A stretch of DNA of 64,000 nucleotides. Origin: Metopolophium dirhodum (lineage: Eukaryota; Arthropoda; Insecta; Hemiptera; Aphididae). Below the pieces are notes generated by a model. That model was not told the origin of the DNA and searched no databases. It saw nothing but the letters and a program-made list of their open reading frames with translations. Each line of letters starts with the position of its first letter. Positions within the stretch are counted from its first letter, which is position 1. Shown one piece after another: positions 26,567 to 39,418 of the stretch. The stretch spans positions 22,258,001 to 22,322,000 of the forward strand of contig NC_083566.1 of NCBI RefSeq assembly GCF_019925205.1, written 5' to 3'. A program made the position numbers and the translations under genes.

Positions 26567-26812
26567 TAAGGGGACGTTACAGTGACATTTGTTGTCTCCG
26601 TCTTACAAGTGTGTAACGTAGCAAATTTTACGCTCAGCAGAACACGTTTATCTCGGTTAATTTAAAAATTAAAGCAAATTGTCCTCTAATAAAATTTAAA
26701 GGTGAGATTTTTATCTAGACAATGACATAGACTTTTTATTACATTTTAATTTTAAAGCGAGTTATAAGTATTTTAAGATGTACAAACAGTTTAAAATTTC
26801 AAAATGCATATA
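26567..26812. mobile_element. Truncated TTAA MITE related to family B
   Basis: It begins TTAAGGGGACGTTACAG, followed by GTTGTCTCCGTCTTACAAG, matching the right arm of the 13.3-kb element. It continues through AAAGGTGAGATT...TTATCTAGACA, homologous to that element's interior. No complementary right arm was found, so the copy is truncated. Confidence 0.5.
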
Positions 26813-26879
26813 AATCACCTTAAGTGATTAACGAAACTTATTAGTGTAATAATAAAATATCCCATATTAAGTATTAACA

Positions 26880-27760
26880 CAACGCGTATTACGGGCATTT
26901 TCGCGACCATCTCCGACGAGGTTAATGCACCGCATTTATGAGCGCAGCGCACACAAACACGCACGCACTAGTTCGCGGCACTCAAATAATATATTATTTC
27001 GTCTCGAAAACGTCAAACGGGTAAGCCAACGTCGTTGTCGTCCACGTCCCTGGTGCATATTATAGCAAACTGTCGTCGACGCCGATCGGCTTTTCTTTCA
27101 CTCTCCGTGCCCGTATCAACGAAAACGTCATTGGATAATAATTTGGATACTGCTGTCATGTTTCCTGTCATCTTCACCATCAACGTGTACCGAGGAAGTA
27201 TCTGGAGAAGTTTGAATGTTTCAACATATTATACAAGTAGATTCATCGGTAGTTGTTATCGGTAGATGGTCTCAATAATAAAATATATAGATCGACTATA
27301 CAGCGTTACGACACTCTACGTCGATAATATTGCACACGTCTCTAAAGGTACTAGGTAAGTACCAGCGTGTTTTACCTGTGGACGTGCAGCGGTCGTGCGT
27401 TCGACTGTGAATTGTGATACAATAAATAACAATATTGTGTGCGATCCGTGAGAAAATAGTATAGAGATGTACCTCTGTATAATATTGACATAATATATTG
27501 TTATTACTTATTATTATAATGTTTTTTCCCCCGATGGAAAACGACAAGCAATTAGCGCACAGGCGTCATGACATCGTTTTGTGAACACTCTCCTCCTCGC
27601 GCTCCGTTACGGGTACATGATGCATAATATACAAACTACGACGAGGACGACGACGACGACGGCGGCGACCGCCGTACGAGCTTTTCTATTTTTGATGTTG
27701 CCTGCAGGGACGGCGGAAACGAGAAACGATGACCGTGTGACTACCAATTCTCTCCTGCTC
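26880..27760. promoter_or_regulatory. CpG-rich block in RhoGEF intron 2
   Basis: G+C-rich patches with many CpG and CGA/GAC triplets, unlike the A+T-rich flanks. A minus-strand donor-like CCACAG|GTAAAA near 27375 and a plus-strand ACGG|GTAAGC near 27020 would allow non-coding first exons on either strand. No coding exon could be supported. It may be a third promoter of the RhoGEF or of an antisense transcript. Confidence 0.25.
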
Positions 27761-27762
27761 AA

Positions 27763-27765
<3 letters not shown>

Positions 27766-27842
<77 letters not shown>

Positions 27843-27849
27843 CCTCTCT
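27766..27849 (+). repeat. (CT)n microsatellite
   Basis: About 33 pure CT units to 27831, then an interrupted CT-rich tail. It lies in the CpG-rich block of RhoGEF intron 2; on the minus (sense) strand it is a GA tract. Confidence 0.95.
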
Positions 27850-29053
27850 GTCACATACTTTATGTACACAATACTGCACATATTATTCCATTACCCCATC
27901 ACCAACCATGTCGGCGGAGCGAACAGAGATTCAATAAGAACACTACTTTATAGTTTTATACCTATATAATAGGTGTGTAATAATATAATACATAATATAA
28001 TACATATTTTTATAAAACGAATATTTACATAATTAAAATCTATAATTGATTGTCACCCTAATAAAATATAATAATGTACCTATATGTGTGTACGAACAAT
28101 ACATATTCTGTATTGTACACACAAACTTGTATTTTTTACCGCACTCAAATGTATGAAGGTACAACGAACGTAAAATGTGTACTTCTCAGCCGCCATTATA
28201 CATTTATATTTTTACTACACCTACTCCACGATAGGGTTGACGGTTATTTCGGTATACCGGTTATTGTTCTAATACCGCTTGAACGGTCTACCGACATACC
28301 GTTCAATACCAAATTGATACCGTATATACTATATTATGGGTTGACGTTTTTCCGCGATCCATATAATACCGGTATCCAATTACAATACCATCTACCTACT
28401 ACACGATTGATATGACTGTGCTTAAATTTTAATTTCCAAGGGTGCCATCCAAATTGTTATTGCGTTGGTATTTTAATAACTTTTAATAATATTATAATTT
28501 ATTTGGACTGGTGCAAACAACGAATGACCACGCTATTGACATTTATAATATCTTAATGTTTTTGTTTACCTCGTTATACTGTTGTATATTTTAGTAAAAC
28601 TATTATTATTTCTCATTTTTGTTGTTCCTATTATCGTGATTTCAATTCCACGTGGAGGTACCCGACAAAAATTAATAGATTGTTTAAACGGGTAAATCTA
28701 TTTAGATGCTTTTCAAAATAGGTAAATAATAAAAAAAAATTAATCGGTAATTAAATATATTACTGCAGTTAAAAAAAACGTTGACACAGAAAATATTTTA
28801 ATGAGCGTATATTACCTAGAAGACCACATTACCTGACCATACTATCTGCCTATGAGCGACAAATAAACCAAGTCAATATTTTATATGCCTATATATATTA
28901 TATTTAATAAAACTATAGTTATACCAGTGTATATTGTATACTGTACACTGATTGCGATACACATTATTTTAAAATGTTTAAATTATTCAAAAAATCTTTT
29001 CGATTTAAAAATGCAATATTTCATATCTTTTTTTTGCATAAGGTAAAATGTGT

Positions 29054-29177
29054 CAACGTTTTAAAATTCAAAGGCAAAATGTAATAAACCATAAGTGGGT
29101 ACGGAAGAAGTGCTGAGCAAATTCATCGGTACCTACTTATGGTTTATTACATTTTTCCTTTAAATTTTAAAACGTTG
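29054..29177. repeat. Hairpin inverted repeat (arms about 50 bp)
   Basis: Arms 29054-29104 and 29127-29177 are near-perfect complements, sharing CAACGTTTTAAAATT, AAATGTAATAAACCATAAGT and GGTAC, around a 22-bp loop. It is probably a small MITE. It lies in a RhoGEF intron, so the transcript would fold here. Confidence 0.6.
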
Positions 29178-32129
29178 CAAATACTGAGTGTTAAGCGTAT
29201 ATAGGTACACGTATAGTATGTAAGTTATGTACAGGTAAAAATCGCTTACATAAATCTAACCAAGTTACATCACAAGCGACACAAGCCAACTAATTAATTA
29301 TTCATATTTTATTCATTCATTCATTCATTGATTTTCAGTGTAAAATAAGACTGGTGTCATTATTTATCTAATAAATATACAAATATTAGGATTAGGTACC
29401 TATGTAATTTAAATACCTGCGTTGTATTCCTACTCTGACTTATATATTAGCATGTTAATATTTTAATAATTAAATGAATTACTATAATAATTGTTTTATT
29501 TAAAAATTGTATATATTGTGATTACTGGTTAGAGATTTACTGTAACATAAATAGTTCCAAATAATATTATAATTTATAATACACGTGATAAATGATTGTA
29601 TACATGTATTTTCTTGAACTATTTGGAATTTGTCCTAGAATTACTAATAGTAAATAGACCACCCTGAATAAAGTACACGTTTATGTTGAAGGAGATGGAA
29701 CAAGATCGCTCCAGTCAACACAAAAATAAAAATGTATCCGAGGAAAATGTTGTCGTTAAATTAAAGAAACAATTTACAATAAAATCAGAAAACTTTAGTT
29801 TTTACATTTATATTTTATAATGAATTTAGTCCTTTGTTACTTGATACATATTAATAAGTTTTGGTATTTTTAACGAATTTGAGATAAAATAAAATTATAA
29901 AGATAATTTTTACATTTTGATGAATGTTACTATAGATTACCTATGTAGTATTTATTTTTATGGAGAACTATTTGGATAAAACATCTGAAAAATTCTAACT
30001 TTTAGAAAGTTTATATTTATTTTATTTTAATGACATGAAATAATAAAAGAATACAATTTAATTAATTACTTAAGAACATTGTTTTCAAAGTAATGATTAT
30101 TTTTTTATGAATATTTAAAAATAATCAAAATATTGAAATACTATGAATATATTATACAGTGTATAATAATAATAAAGAACAGCAAGATTTTATTTTTAAA
30201 GTTAAAAAATAATTTATAGAGTAATAAATATATTTAAAATTAAGGTTAAGAACAATGTTACACTTACATTAACCAATAAGACATATAACAATGTTACACA
30301 TTGACATTTCAACAACTGCAAAAATGCGAGTACATAACCTTGTTCAAAATCATATCTATGTAGCTTATTTAAAAATTTAAAATACATATGTATATTAATA
30401 ACGGGTTTCAATAAACTTTAGTGATTTAAGATTTAAACATTTTGTGTTCCAAAAATATGTGCTCTGGTATATTAATAAAACTCAAATATAATAACGTCAG
30501 TACATTTCATTTTGGACACGTTTTATGTAGGAATGACATTTACATGGAACGAAAAACAATAAAAAATACCTATTACTGGTGTTGGCGTTCTTGAGCTTGG
30601 TTCGAACTAAAAAATTAAAATAATAAAATTTGTGTTTTCATAAAATGTGGGAACAAAAGATAAAAAAAATTAAAAACTTTCAAATTTACTCAAATTACGC
30701 AACTGTAGAACTATTTGATTAGAATTTTCTAAAAAATTCTTCATCATAAATAAGACACTAAGACGTAAGTTAAATGAATAATTATATAAGTTAACTATTC
30801 ATTCGACATAAAACCATGCTATCCACACTGAAAAAACGAGGACTTCATAATTTGAAAATATTTTTTATGCTGCAGAATTGGAACTACTATTATCGTCTAA
30901 ACAATTGACAATATAAATTTAAATGGTGTTTAAATAAAAATTAAATACACAATACACTACTAACTACCAGTAACTAGTAACTATGGATACCTACATTAAA
31001 ATACCGAAATTATTTTATGATTAAACGAAAAAACTTAATAACGAACTTACGATTATATACTACGATGATCAAGTATTACATTATTATTATTTATAAAACA
31101 GAAGATAAATAAATTAAACTTAGTTTAATGTGTAGGTATTTTTATTATAAAAACAAAAACAAAAAATGTGTTTGGATAATAAATTTAAATGTGCTAAAAG
31201 AATATACATGAATTAATCCATTTTATGACAATGAACCCTTGAAATTAGAATGTAATTTAAATGCAAATGGGAAAACCTAACCTAACCTAACCTTATACAT
31301 CAACAGATAATTAATACAAACTTTATCATGTAATTTCTACGATTTTAATATAGGTTTATCATTTTTTCTAGTTATGAACTGTTTGATTTTAAGGTCAAGT
31401 TTAAATTTATAATTAATTTAAAGTTAAATTAAATAAAAATAATTATTTATTTTTATAACTTAAAATTTAATTAACCAAATAAAATATAGTCATGTGAAAG
31501 AAATGAAAACAATAAATTACGCAAATTAGTTTTAATTTCAGTTCAGTTCATTTTTAATTCATAAATTTAAAAAAAAAAGTTCTGGGTCTAGTTTTGTTAT
31601 TTCAAAAATCAGAATTCTTAACATCACTACAGTTTTTTCAAGTCTATTTTTTAACAATACAATCTGTAAGTATATTTTAACAACAAAAATATTGCTATTA
31701 TTATTTATTTATTGCAAAATTATAACTAATAATCTAAACAAAACTTTTTTTTCTACTTTATATAAATGTATAATGTATACATTTTTTTTATGTATTTTTG
31801 TTATATTTTCTATTGTTATTATTCATATTATAATAAAATATATTAAAATCGTGTAAAAAAGTCATTTTAGTGAACATGTTATTATAATTTTTGAATCTCA
31901 AAAACTATGCACGAATAATCCAATATAATATAATATATAATCTAGAACTGGTCATAAATATTTAATATAAGCAATATATTATTATGTAAGTACTGTATGT
32001 AATAAAAATATTATATTGATTATTTATTTATTTGTTCATTATAGGTACCTATTATAAAAAATAATAGTTGGTCAATAAAATTAATTATGTTTTGTGCATC
32101 GATAGTAGGTAAAATATAATTAAATTTAC

Positions 32130-33930
32130 CTTTAATGGGTTTGTCAAAGGTCCATACACTTGTTCTGAGCTTCCTTTCAATAATTGTGCTAAAAGCTGAG
32201 GACTAGGTTCGGGCGTATTTTTCACTCTCGAACATCCTTCCAACTGACTTGGACTAGATGTTGTTCTTTGATGACAAACCACTGTTTCATTAATGCCGTG
32301 TTTCTTTACGGTCGTAACTGACAATGGTATATTTGCACTAGTTTTTCTTTTTGGCGATGTTCTGAGTCTTAACCGGTCCGATGGCTGGTCGGGCGAAGTG
32401 TAGCTTCTTTTCAGCTGACAATCGTCGGCCGATCGGATTTGCTTAGGATATTCATCTAGGAACTTCAAGGCATCTTGCTTCTTACCATTCACTTCCGGTT
32501 TTTTTTTTTCATTTACTATCATTTCCAAATACGGACCACGGAGAGGTCTTTTTGAATAAGGCACGGGTGGACCAGAATTTTTTTCGGAATCAGAATTTTC
32601 ATTGCATGGAGATGATGTACACTCTCTTGTCGGTGATAACGTTTGACTATGGTTACCTTGGTCACTTTCACCTTCAGATAACGAGTCTGCTTTTGACAAC
32701 AGATATTGACGGTAATTTACTTTTGGTGATGAACATATTTTGTCTTCGTCTTTTTCTTCGGAACTCTGCGCAGATAATTTAGGTCGTAATAGGGGCAGTT
32801 CTGTGAGAGACGACCATTGAGGCATTTGTGGATATTCTGGACTCTGTGGTTCTTCTTTTGGTGAATCAACAGGTGTGCTAGTAGAACTGTCTTCGGGATT
32901 CTGAACAGTACCGTCAGTCTCAGATTTCCACTCCGATAAAAATGTTTCTTCAGTGACTTGATCGGGAGATTCTTCAACTGATATTTCTAACGACTCTTCA
33001 ATTATCGCTACGTCTGACTGACTCAATTGATCTGACGACTTGAACGATTTATTTTTTCGTCTAGGGGGCGTAGGTACATCTATAGCATCGTGGTCTTGAG
33101 AATAAGCTCTTACAGGTTCAGACGAATGAGCTTTACGAGAAAGGGCAACAGGATTTGGTGTGCTCCTTTTCCTTCCATCGGACCTTATATATTTACCGTC
33201 GGATGGTGAATAATACACTTGGGAAAATGATGCACTCCTAAACGGTATAGACCGCTGGTAATAGGAACCTACTATAGTTCTAGATTCAGGTTTTCGTATA
33301 CCATCTTCAAACTTATCTAACGATTCCTCACCACTTAAATTCGCTGTCGATGTGGCTGTGCTACCCATCAGATTTTCATCCTTGGTATCTGACGTCTGTG
33401 CCTCACAAGCCGATGGCTGCTTGAGCTTGTCTGTGAGCTTTCTTAGCCGGTCGGATTTGTCAGTAGTTCTCGGTGTCACGTTTTGTTTGGTTTTTTTATT
33501 TTGCGTACCGCCTCTACCGTTGCGACCGCCGAAACGAAACCTTTGGAACCGGTCCAGATTAGTAGCTTCTTGTTCTTGTAAAGGTAGATCTTTTGAGTCG
33601 TCACAAATTTTAGCGACTAACGGAACACGATCGACAGTTAACTTCCCGAAACAACCGGACGATGGTTTTTGAACGCGGTTAGACCAATCCAATGAGCTAC
33701 GGTATACTGGCGCCTGTATTCGGGGCAGACAAGTAGCGCCAGTAGTGTGTCTATTATTAGAGCCGGTCGGAAGAGGGATTCGGGATGTTACTCCGCAGCA
33801 GCACGACGATTCTTTAGCGTCAGTATCTAGTTGGAACTCACCATTAGATGGAGCCACGGTGACATCATTTTTGGTAGAAATTGGACCAAAACGAACTCGT
33901 ACGGAGCCAATACTAAAATATTGAGGTTGC
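32130..33930 (-). CDS. ARHGEF17-like: Large internal coding exon, disordered N-terminal region of ARHGEF17-like RhoGEF
   Basis: This 1801-bp exon is open in one minus-strand frame from the acceptor TTTTTCAG|GCAACC (33931/33930, phase 2) to the donor AAAG|GTAAAT (32130/32129, phase 0), encoding 600 residues after the shared Arg. It is by far the longest open frame in the window. The frame has no need of a start inside the exon: the apparent start at 33857 is a GTG and the frame is open upstream of it. The protein is hydrophilic and rich in Ser, Pro, Lys and Glu, with a CCC cluster (residues 86-88), an FRFGGRNGRGG patch (about 174-184), many SP/TP sites and an LAQLL motif (623-627) near the end. 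No folded domain is visible. Long disordered regions before the DH domain are usual in ARHGEF17/TEM4 proteins. Assignment to this family rests on the downstream DH exon, which is collinear, on the same strand and in matching phase. Confidence 0.85.
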
Positions 33931-36900
33931 CTGAAAAATGATCAATATAATTAATACATTTTTATTTATATATATAAACATAATATAGTATATATAATGT
34001 GTATTCATTAACATTCGAATTAAATCTAAAAAGTTTAATAAATCTTTCTGTTATAAAAATAGATATCCTTTGCACAATACATTTTTTTATTGTTATTTAC
34101 TTGTTTTTTAAAATAATGTTTATATTTTATAATAAATATATATAATATAGTAATTTGTAATATTATATATTTTTATACTATTAGACACAAAATAATTACT
34201 ATATTGTTTTATATTAAATAGTTATATTATATATTTTAATATTAAAAAAATTCGTGCATTGTTTCGTAAAATTATTCAAAATTATAAATTACTTTTCAAA
34301 ACTAGTTTTTTTCTTTATTTTGTATGAAACCATATTACACTTTTTAAAGAAGAATAACAAATAAATAGTAATTTTTGAAACTATACGTTAACAGTTTAAT
34401 TTATTGAATAAAAACAAATGTACAGGCGTGACTAAAATTCTAAATCATTTAATTAACATTTAGCATTTGCTATTCTATTACTATCCATTTAAATACGCCA
34501 ATAATTTATATATTTCCAAACTTAACGTATGGTATCCTTTAATTTATTATCGTTTAAAATGGACGAGCCTTCAGTCGATAAAAACAAAATATATTACTTA
34601 GTACATACTTACTATGTACTAGTATTTGCGTTCGAAATTATAAATACAGACATACAGTATTAACAGATCAAGGGCCAATACGATAATTTAAATTGTCATA
34701 ATATTGAGTATATTATGATAATTACATACATATTTTTTCTTTTTATACAATTTATAAATAGTTTAATTGTATTACCAAAATAAATTGTTACTCGAGTTCC
34801 TGATAAAAACTAACAAATACATTTTAAAACCGATAGATGCATAGCACTTTGTCTAATATGTATACTTATATTGAATAATAATGATGAAAATGAAGATAAT
34901 TTCTATATCTCTCACTATTATATACACAAATATAATATAAAAAGTATAAGTAACAATAATAACACGAATGTAGATAATATTTAAATAAATCAACTAGAAA
35001 AATACGTTATAAATTTGATTATTTACCAATATTAAGCTAATTATTAACATATAGATACATCTTATAACATAGCTTTTTATCTGTAATAAATTAGACTAAA
35101 TGCATGTTTTAGAAAATATTTGATAAAATTCAAAATTAGTTTTAATATTTAAACGTAGGTAAATTAAATACCTAAATAAATAGCTAATAGGAATTATTAG
35201 TTTACAATATAATGAATTAAAAATAAAAATAATATTTACACAAAGAACATAATATTAATACTATTATACCCATAAAAATAACAAAAAAGATAAAAAAACG
35301 AACCAAACAAACTTATTATATTATTTTTGAATGGTTGTGTCAAATAGTTCTGAAAATTTATGGTGTCATGGGTTTTACTTAAATATAAAATGTCAAGCAA
35401 AATGATTAACATTGTCATCACTGCGCGTATGGGAACTGATGACATATTAGTTTTGTAAAATGATTCAAAAGCAAAATTCTTATAATACTCGTTAAATTAT
35501 CATAACTTTATGTATATGTAATATGTATGTAACCTGATATCAATAGAAAATATTTTGAGAAAAAACCTTTTTCAGTATTCTACTGTATGTCTGTATATTT
35601 TAATAGTATACGATTATGTACTATATTGGTAGGTTAGTTAATGTATTAATACTGTCGACATTTACAAACCGTTACGACTTTTATCAGTATAATCAATAAC
35701 TATAAATATAATATTCATATAGATTGATAACGACAACGATCCTTCGAAAATCTAAATGTTGTCTAAGTCCAAACGCTTCAAAATAATAGAAATTTGTAAT
35801 GATAATAGGTACGTTAGGAAAGTAGATTACACATTCTATCCGTGGCCTGGTACGGCTCGGTGGATGGCTTCAGTCACAAACGTGTTCTGAAGTCTAGCAT
35901 CAACCGGTGTCACTAGTTCCCGGATGGGTGACCACACGAGTTTTAGTGACAAATCCTCGCCACATATACACGTGTTCTAACCAACCATACCCTCCACCAC
36001 ATTTAAATACCTAAAAAATAACCTTCAGAATAATGACCATAAATGTTGAAGCCGCAACTCAATAAAAAAAAAAAAATAATAATAATAATAATATAGCAAA
36101 CAACTATCATAAATGTTATAAATATACATTTAAATAGAATAACTATGAGTCCAGCACACAGTTGCAATAAACAAATATTCCTCAAATTTTTTACTGCAAA
36201 TTTCAATAGATTATAATCATTACAATCTCCTGATTTAAAGTCATTTAAAATTATCCTATTTCAACTAAATTAAAATGTTGGTATAGGGAATACAATTAAT
36301 ATTCAATCGAATATTTATAATTGTTCTGTTATACATTTTAACAATATATACGTGTCAAATTGGTCTGCAGACTTGAAAAGTCTTTTTAAGTTTTTATAGT
36401 AAATCTTTTAAGACGAGTTTTTAAATTTAATAACTATTGCTTTTATTGTGAATTCGTCAGTCACACAAGTCATTGAAATATTGGATAGAAAAATGGCAGC
36501 TACTTACAAAAGAACTTTTCAAACTACAATAGTTAAAATAAAAATAATATTCAAGCTTTAAACGAATGAGTACTGAATATCTATTAAATTACTCAAATGC
36601 AAAAAATAATGGTGAATTGCAACTACTCGTAATGGCATGTTACTGGACGGAACAGCTATAATATTAATTGAAAGTAGGTAGCATATTATTATGTTATTAT
36701 CAAATAATTGTCTTTGTAAAATACTTATCAAAATGTGATTTAGTTAGTATGTAGGTAATTAAAATCTAATCCGTTAAGTATGAACAGTAGTTAATAAGCC
36801 AGTTATTTTATTATTTACCCGTTTACATAATTAATTTAAGAGTTTTAGTTCTTTATAACGAAGATAATAAATAAATATATAATGATTTTATACAAAATAT

Positions 36901-39290
36901 TTTATTTTTAATTCATTTTTCAGGGTTAACTTTATTGGGTACAAAAAAGTTTTAAAAAATATAAAATTTAACGATATAAGCCATATAATCGATTAGAAAT
37001 TGAATATATTTGGTACTTTATACATTATATAGACTATAGAGCCATTTTTAATTTTATCAATATTCTTTCTCTTACTTACCAACTATTGTTGAAAGTAAAT
37101 GTCATTAATAAGCGCTGTTAAATGCTATATTTATAGCAAAACTATTTGTTTGGTTAAAAATTAAATAGTTATTTAATTATTATATAATTATAATAAACTA
37201 AAAAACTAACTACCTATAAGATAATATTCGTAAATGTAATTCAAAAATAACTACCAACGATGTATTATATAAATAATAAAGTTGGTACTATAGTTAATAT
37301 TTAAGTAATAAATAAACTTCATTAAAATCCAACAACAATAATAATTGTATGGTAAGAGTATTACAATTTTTTTTTAAAGATCTGTTGGTAAAATATTACA
37401 TTGGACGTTGATATTAATATTGTCTAATATAATAATATGTGTGCAAAAAAATGAATCTTTTAGTTATAGTTTTCCTGAACATATATTGTGTCAAAATAAT
37501 ATAAGGTATAAAATATAAATCCACAGGGGTTTAATAATAATTACTACGTGTATTTCACATTGTACAAGGCTTAGTAAAAATAAGAAAAATAGAATATTAA
37601 ACTGATGCTGAAAATGTAATCTTGATGTACTAATACCAATTTATTGTCATTGATAAATAAATGAGTTTGAATAATTTCTTTACCGTTTTTTGACGAGTTT
37701 TGCGAGTTTGACAAGCTGCTGCACATTATATGAAAAGTTAAGAATGTTAAGATAGGTTTAGTTTTTCAAGTATAAAATAATATAGGTATAATCTGATATA
37801 TGAATAGAAAATGCAAACATTGGTAATGGTTGGAGCAATTAAATCATAAGTCTTTAACTGTGTAAATAATTGAATGCACTAAGAAACTGTAATATTTATT
37901 ATATTATTGAACTCTTGCACAGAAAATTTAAAATAACAATATAATATTTAAACGATCTTATTAAACAGTTGTAGAATAAATTATTTTGTAGGTACTCTGT
38001 TCGTGATAAAAAAAAAATTGCACATTATTAAATAATAAATACCTACCTACACTTAATATAATCAATACAATTTGTAAACAGAGAATCTCACCTGAGGTCT
38101 CACCATATATATGCTTATTGCTTGCCCACTAATAACACTAGGTACCTAATCTCCCAGGCACTGGTTATAAATTCTATAAACTATATAGTATATTATGCTC
38201 ATCTTCGTCGCCACTTAGGTATATATAAAAACGTGTACAACTATATTAAACATTTTAATAATTAATAGAAATTATATTCAACATTGAAAAATGTATATAA
38301 TATGGCTACCTTACATTTTCATGAAAATTTTAATTTTAGGTACACCTTAATACCATAATATAATAATTTTGACTCTCTGTAATACAGTTATAATTTTCCA
38401 AAATAACCTTTAAAAACCATTAACTACAAAAATAAGTTACTGACGGAAAAGAACACGGTATAATACAGTATAGTTATAATAGGTACATTAATATTTGTAT
38501 TAATGGTCATAAGAATATTTCTAATAGCTGGTAGGCAATACCTACTAATAAAGTATACACTTTTGTTGTATTAATAAAAATTCATTTTTAAAATTGACTG
38601 TGTAGGTCAATACCTTACAATATGTAGATATATAATGTTCAATATATGATTTAATCAAATACGTGAATAGCGTAATAATTATAAATTATAATCAAATAAA
38701 TATAAATATCCATGTTGAACATTTTTTAGTTTAGGCATGTTGTTATATGTTAATTTATATAAGTACGTGCGGTATTCAACCATACGAGTCTTTTGATTCA
38801 AAATTATTATAACAGGATTAATAATTTTAAGTTGGACGAATCAATGTGAACGCATGTAAGTACCTATGTAACTGTATACGCTGACACTTAAAAAACAAAC
38901 GTGAGTGTACGTAGGTTTGTAACGCACGTGGAACATCATGTTTTTTCAGAAGAAAACAAACGACAAACTCGTTATCAATAATGCAAAACGGATCAAAATA
39001 GTAATAATAAAAAAAAACCACGTCTCTATATTATACGTTATCGATCACCGCGCGTGTCACATACTTTTTCAATCAGACGAACGAATCACAATGACGGTCT
39101 AAAAAGTGTATCCGAATATAACAATATTATACCTACTCTCAATTCGTGATAAGAATTTTATAGTCGAATATAGGTAGGTACGACCACTCTATATTGGCTG
39201 GCACCATTACGAAGTATTTTCTCGTTACGTGAAACTACTATGATATTATTGTTATTTGTTATCATATTAGAGCCGACGACGGACACTCAC
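33931..39290 (-). other. RhoGEF intron 1 (long isoform)
   Basis: A GT-AG intron of 5360 bp, phase 2, between the MTHN exon and the large exon. It is very A+T-rich and contains no credible coding exon. The only recognised repeat is a 5S-like SINE at 35840-36002. The short open frames inside (35236-35445, 36003-36206, 38827-39021) are A+T-biased and have no splice or family support. Confidence 0.7.
35840..36002 (+). repeat. 5S-rRNA-like SINE, copy 2
   Basis: It contains CCCGGATGGGTGACCACACG (the 5S-like core GGATGGGTGACC at 35922-35933), then TTTTAGTGACAAATCCTCGC and CATACCCTCCACCAC, collinear with 11747-11902. It lies in RhoGEF intron 1. A complete 5S gene is excluded because the flanking 5S sequence is absent. 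Confidence 0.45.
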
Positions 39291-39418
39291 CTGATCCATG
39301 TGGTAGGTCGGGCGACGACAGTGGCGGCGTGAGGTGCGCCGTAAGCAGCGGCCGTTCCGCCGCCCCCGCCGCCGTAGTCGGCGTTATTGAGCAACGAAGT
39401 CTTGCTGTTGTGCGTCAT
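39291..39418 (-). CDS. ARHGEF17-like: First coding exon, long isoform of ARHGEF17-like RhoGEF
   Basis: Reading the minus strand, an ATG at 39418 opens a frame of 42 codons plus two bases. It starts MTHNSKTSLLNNADY, continues with six glycines (residues 16-21) and an Ala-rich stretch, and ends ARPTTWI. The exon stops at ATCAG|GTGAGT, a near-consensus splice donor, in phase 2. The next exon (acceptor at 33930) supplies the third base, giving an Arg codon, and its frame then stays open for 600 codons. This phase match, together with the G+C-rich composition in an A+T-rich region, is the main support. The encoded piece is low-complexity and has no domain of its own; it is the extreme N-terminus of the long RhoGEF isoform. 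A CpG-rich leader lies directly upstream. Uncertain: an additional upstream start could exist, though I see no better one in frame. Confidence 0.75.

Larger units (their letters stand above)
17040..32129 (-). other. RhoGEF intron 2 (long isoform), with nested alternative exon and transposons
   Basis: An intron of about 15.1 kb, GT-AG, phase 0, between the large disordered exon and the DH exon. It contains the alternative first exon at 19891-19995, CpG-rich blocks at 17.23-17.64 kb, 20.0-20.5 kb and 26.88-27.76 kb, a palindromic TTAA MITE (18650-19096), a decayed coding relic (about 21.2-22.0 kb), an internally duplicated dispersed repeat (23485-24350), a long-TIR element (24655-25426), a truncated MITE (26567-26812), a (CT)n microsatellite and a hairpin (29054-29177). 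The stretch 29.2-32.1 kb shows nothing but A+T-rich DNA and a short TTAGG-like run. Confidence 0.6.

Noticed and set aside
33352..33672. A 106-codon plus-strand frame
   Set aside because: It is the antisense shadow of the well-supported 600-codon RhoGEF exon.
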